Shown: positions 5,835-6,018 of the stretch, piece after piece
Layout: each line of letters opens with the position of its first letter
How positions within the stretch are numbered: position 1 is the first letter of the stretch
Source: Pseudomonadota bacterium
Lineage (GTDB): Bacteria > Pseudomonadota > Alphaproteobacteria > Parvibaculales > Parvibaculaceae
NCBI GenBank assembly: GCA_021780275.1
Contig: JAJXZC010000776.1
Span: forward strand, 1-6,018
Direction: 5' to 3'
DNA length: 6,018 nucleotides
Notes under the pieces: model-generated
Databases searched by the model: none
Told to the model about the DNA's origin: nothing
The model's input: the letters and a program-made list of their open reading frames with translations, nothing else
Position numbers and translations under genes: made by a program

Positions 5835-5990
5835 ATTGGGTGCAGTGCCGCGGCTTTCCCAAATCGCCTTTCCCGCATGCCACAGCGAGCGTTCACAGAC
5901 CGAACTGATTTGCCCGACGGGCGCCGTTCGCGATTTCGTGTCCAGCCCTCCAGCGAAAAATATTTCGCTTCTCGATTTGGTAGAAACAGC
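5835..5990. other. Intergenic DNA, possible dispersed repeat of the Bradyrhizobium group
   Basis: No gene is supported here. The stretch contains GCCCG-A-CGGGC (5912-5922) and a hairpin AGCGAAA-AATA-TTTCGCT (5952-5969). TTTGCCCGACGGGC followed by an AAATATTTCGCTT-type hairpin reminds me of intergenic repeats common in Bradyrhizobium and Rhodopseudomonas genomes. That is recollection, not a search result. No start of a following gene can be recognised before the window ends. Confidence 0.3.
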
Positions 5991-6018
5991 AATAGAGCGG
6001 ATGGGTCCCGCCTCGATC

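Noticed and set aside
5891..5905. GTTC-N7-GAAC, a possible second LexA box
   Set aside because: The half-sites are inverted, whereas the alphaproteobacterial box needs GTTC-N7-GTTC. It also has no adjacent promoter or gene.
5189..5992. Minus-strand frame of 267 codons
   Set aside because: It is mostly the antisense of intact udgX and its remaining part is intergenic palindromic DNA. No family motif or ribosome site is seen.

Overview
This window looks like the chromosome of a GC-rich alphaproteobacterium, most likely a Bradyrhizobium, Rhodopseudomonas or Nitrobacter relative. The evidence is the imuA-imuB mutasome cassette, an exact alphaproteobacterial LexA box (GTTC-N7-GTTC) at its promoter, a UdgX-type uracil-DNA glycosylase, and the style of the intergenic DNA at the right end. 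The genus is an inference, since no search could be run.

Layout. (1) Positions 1-1513, minus strand: imuA followed by imuB, the SOS mutagenesis genes; imuB runs off the left edge. (2) 1514-1702: the imuA promoter with a LexA box just downstream of its -10 element, then palindromic DNA. (3) 1703-1912: promoter, start and first 46 codons of a udgX gene that is broken off inside its uracil-binding motif. (4) 1899-5149: two tightly coupled genes of visibly lower GC than the flanks. The first has an N-terminal region that I recall as the VPA1262 type and a C-terminal phospholipase-D-like nuclease motif; the second is a large, probably helical protein that I do not recognise. (5) 5125-5794: a second copy of the udgX promoter and 5' end (about 88% identical to the first, 189 against 190 bases) continuing into a complete udgX. 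(6) 5795-6018: intergenic DNA with several short palindromes and no gene that I can support.

The notable structure is the middle. A 3.2-kb two-gene cassette sits inside udgX, flanked by a 190-bp imperfect direct repeat of the udgX 5' end, so the target gene is both interrupted and restored. The left udgX remnant seems to give the cassette its promoter, its Shine-Dalgarno sequence and a translationally coupled start. At the right end the last codons and the stop of the second cassette gene are written in udgX promoter DNA, and the frame there looks shifted. No integrase, transposase or terminal inverted repeat is visible, so entry by homologous recombination of a udgX-bearing DNA is the simplest guess.

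Functionally, the flanks are a DNA-damage locus (ImuA and ImuB for translesion synthesis, UdgX for binding uracil in DNA). The cassette is a candidate two-protein accessory module, possibly anti-phage or anti-plasmid, that has placed itself under a housekeeping repair promoter. The defence role is inferred from architecture and context only.
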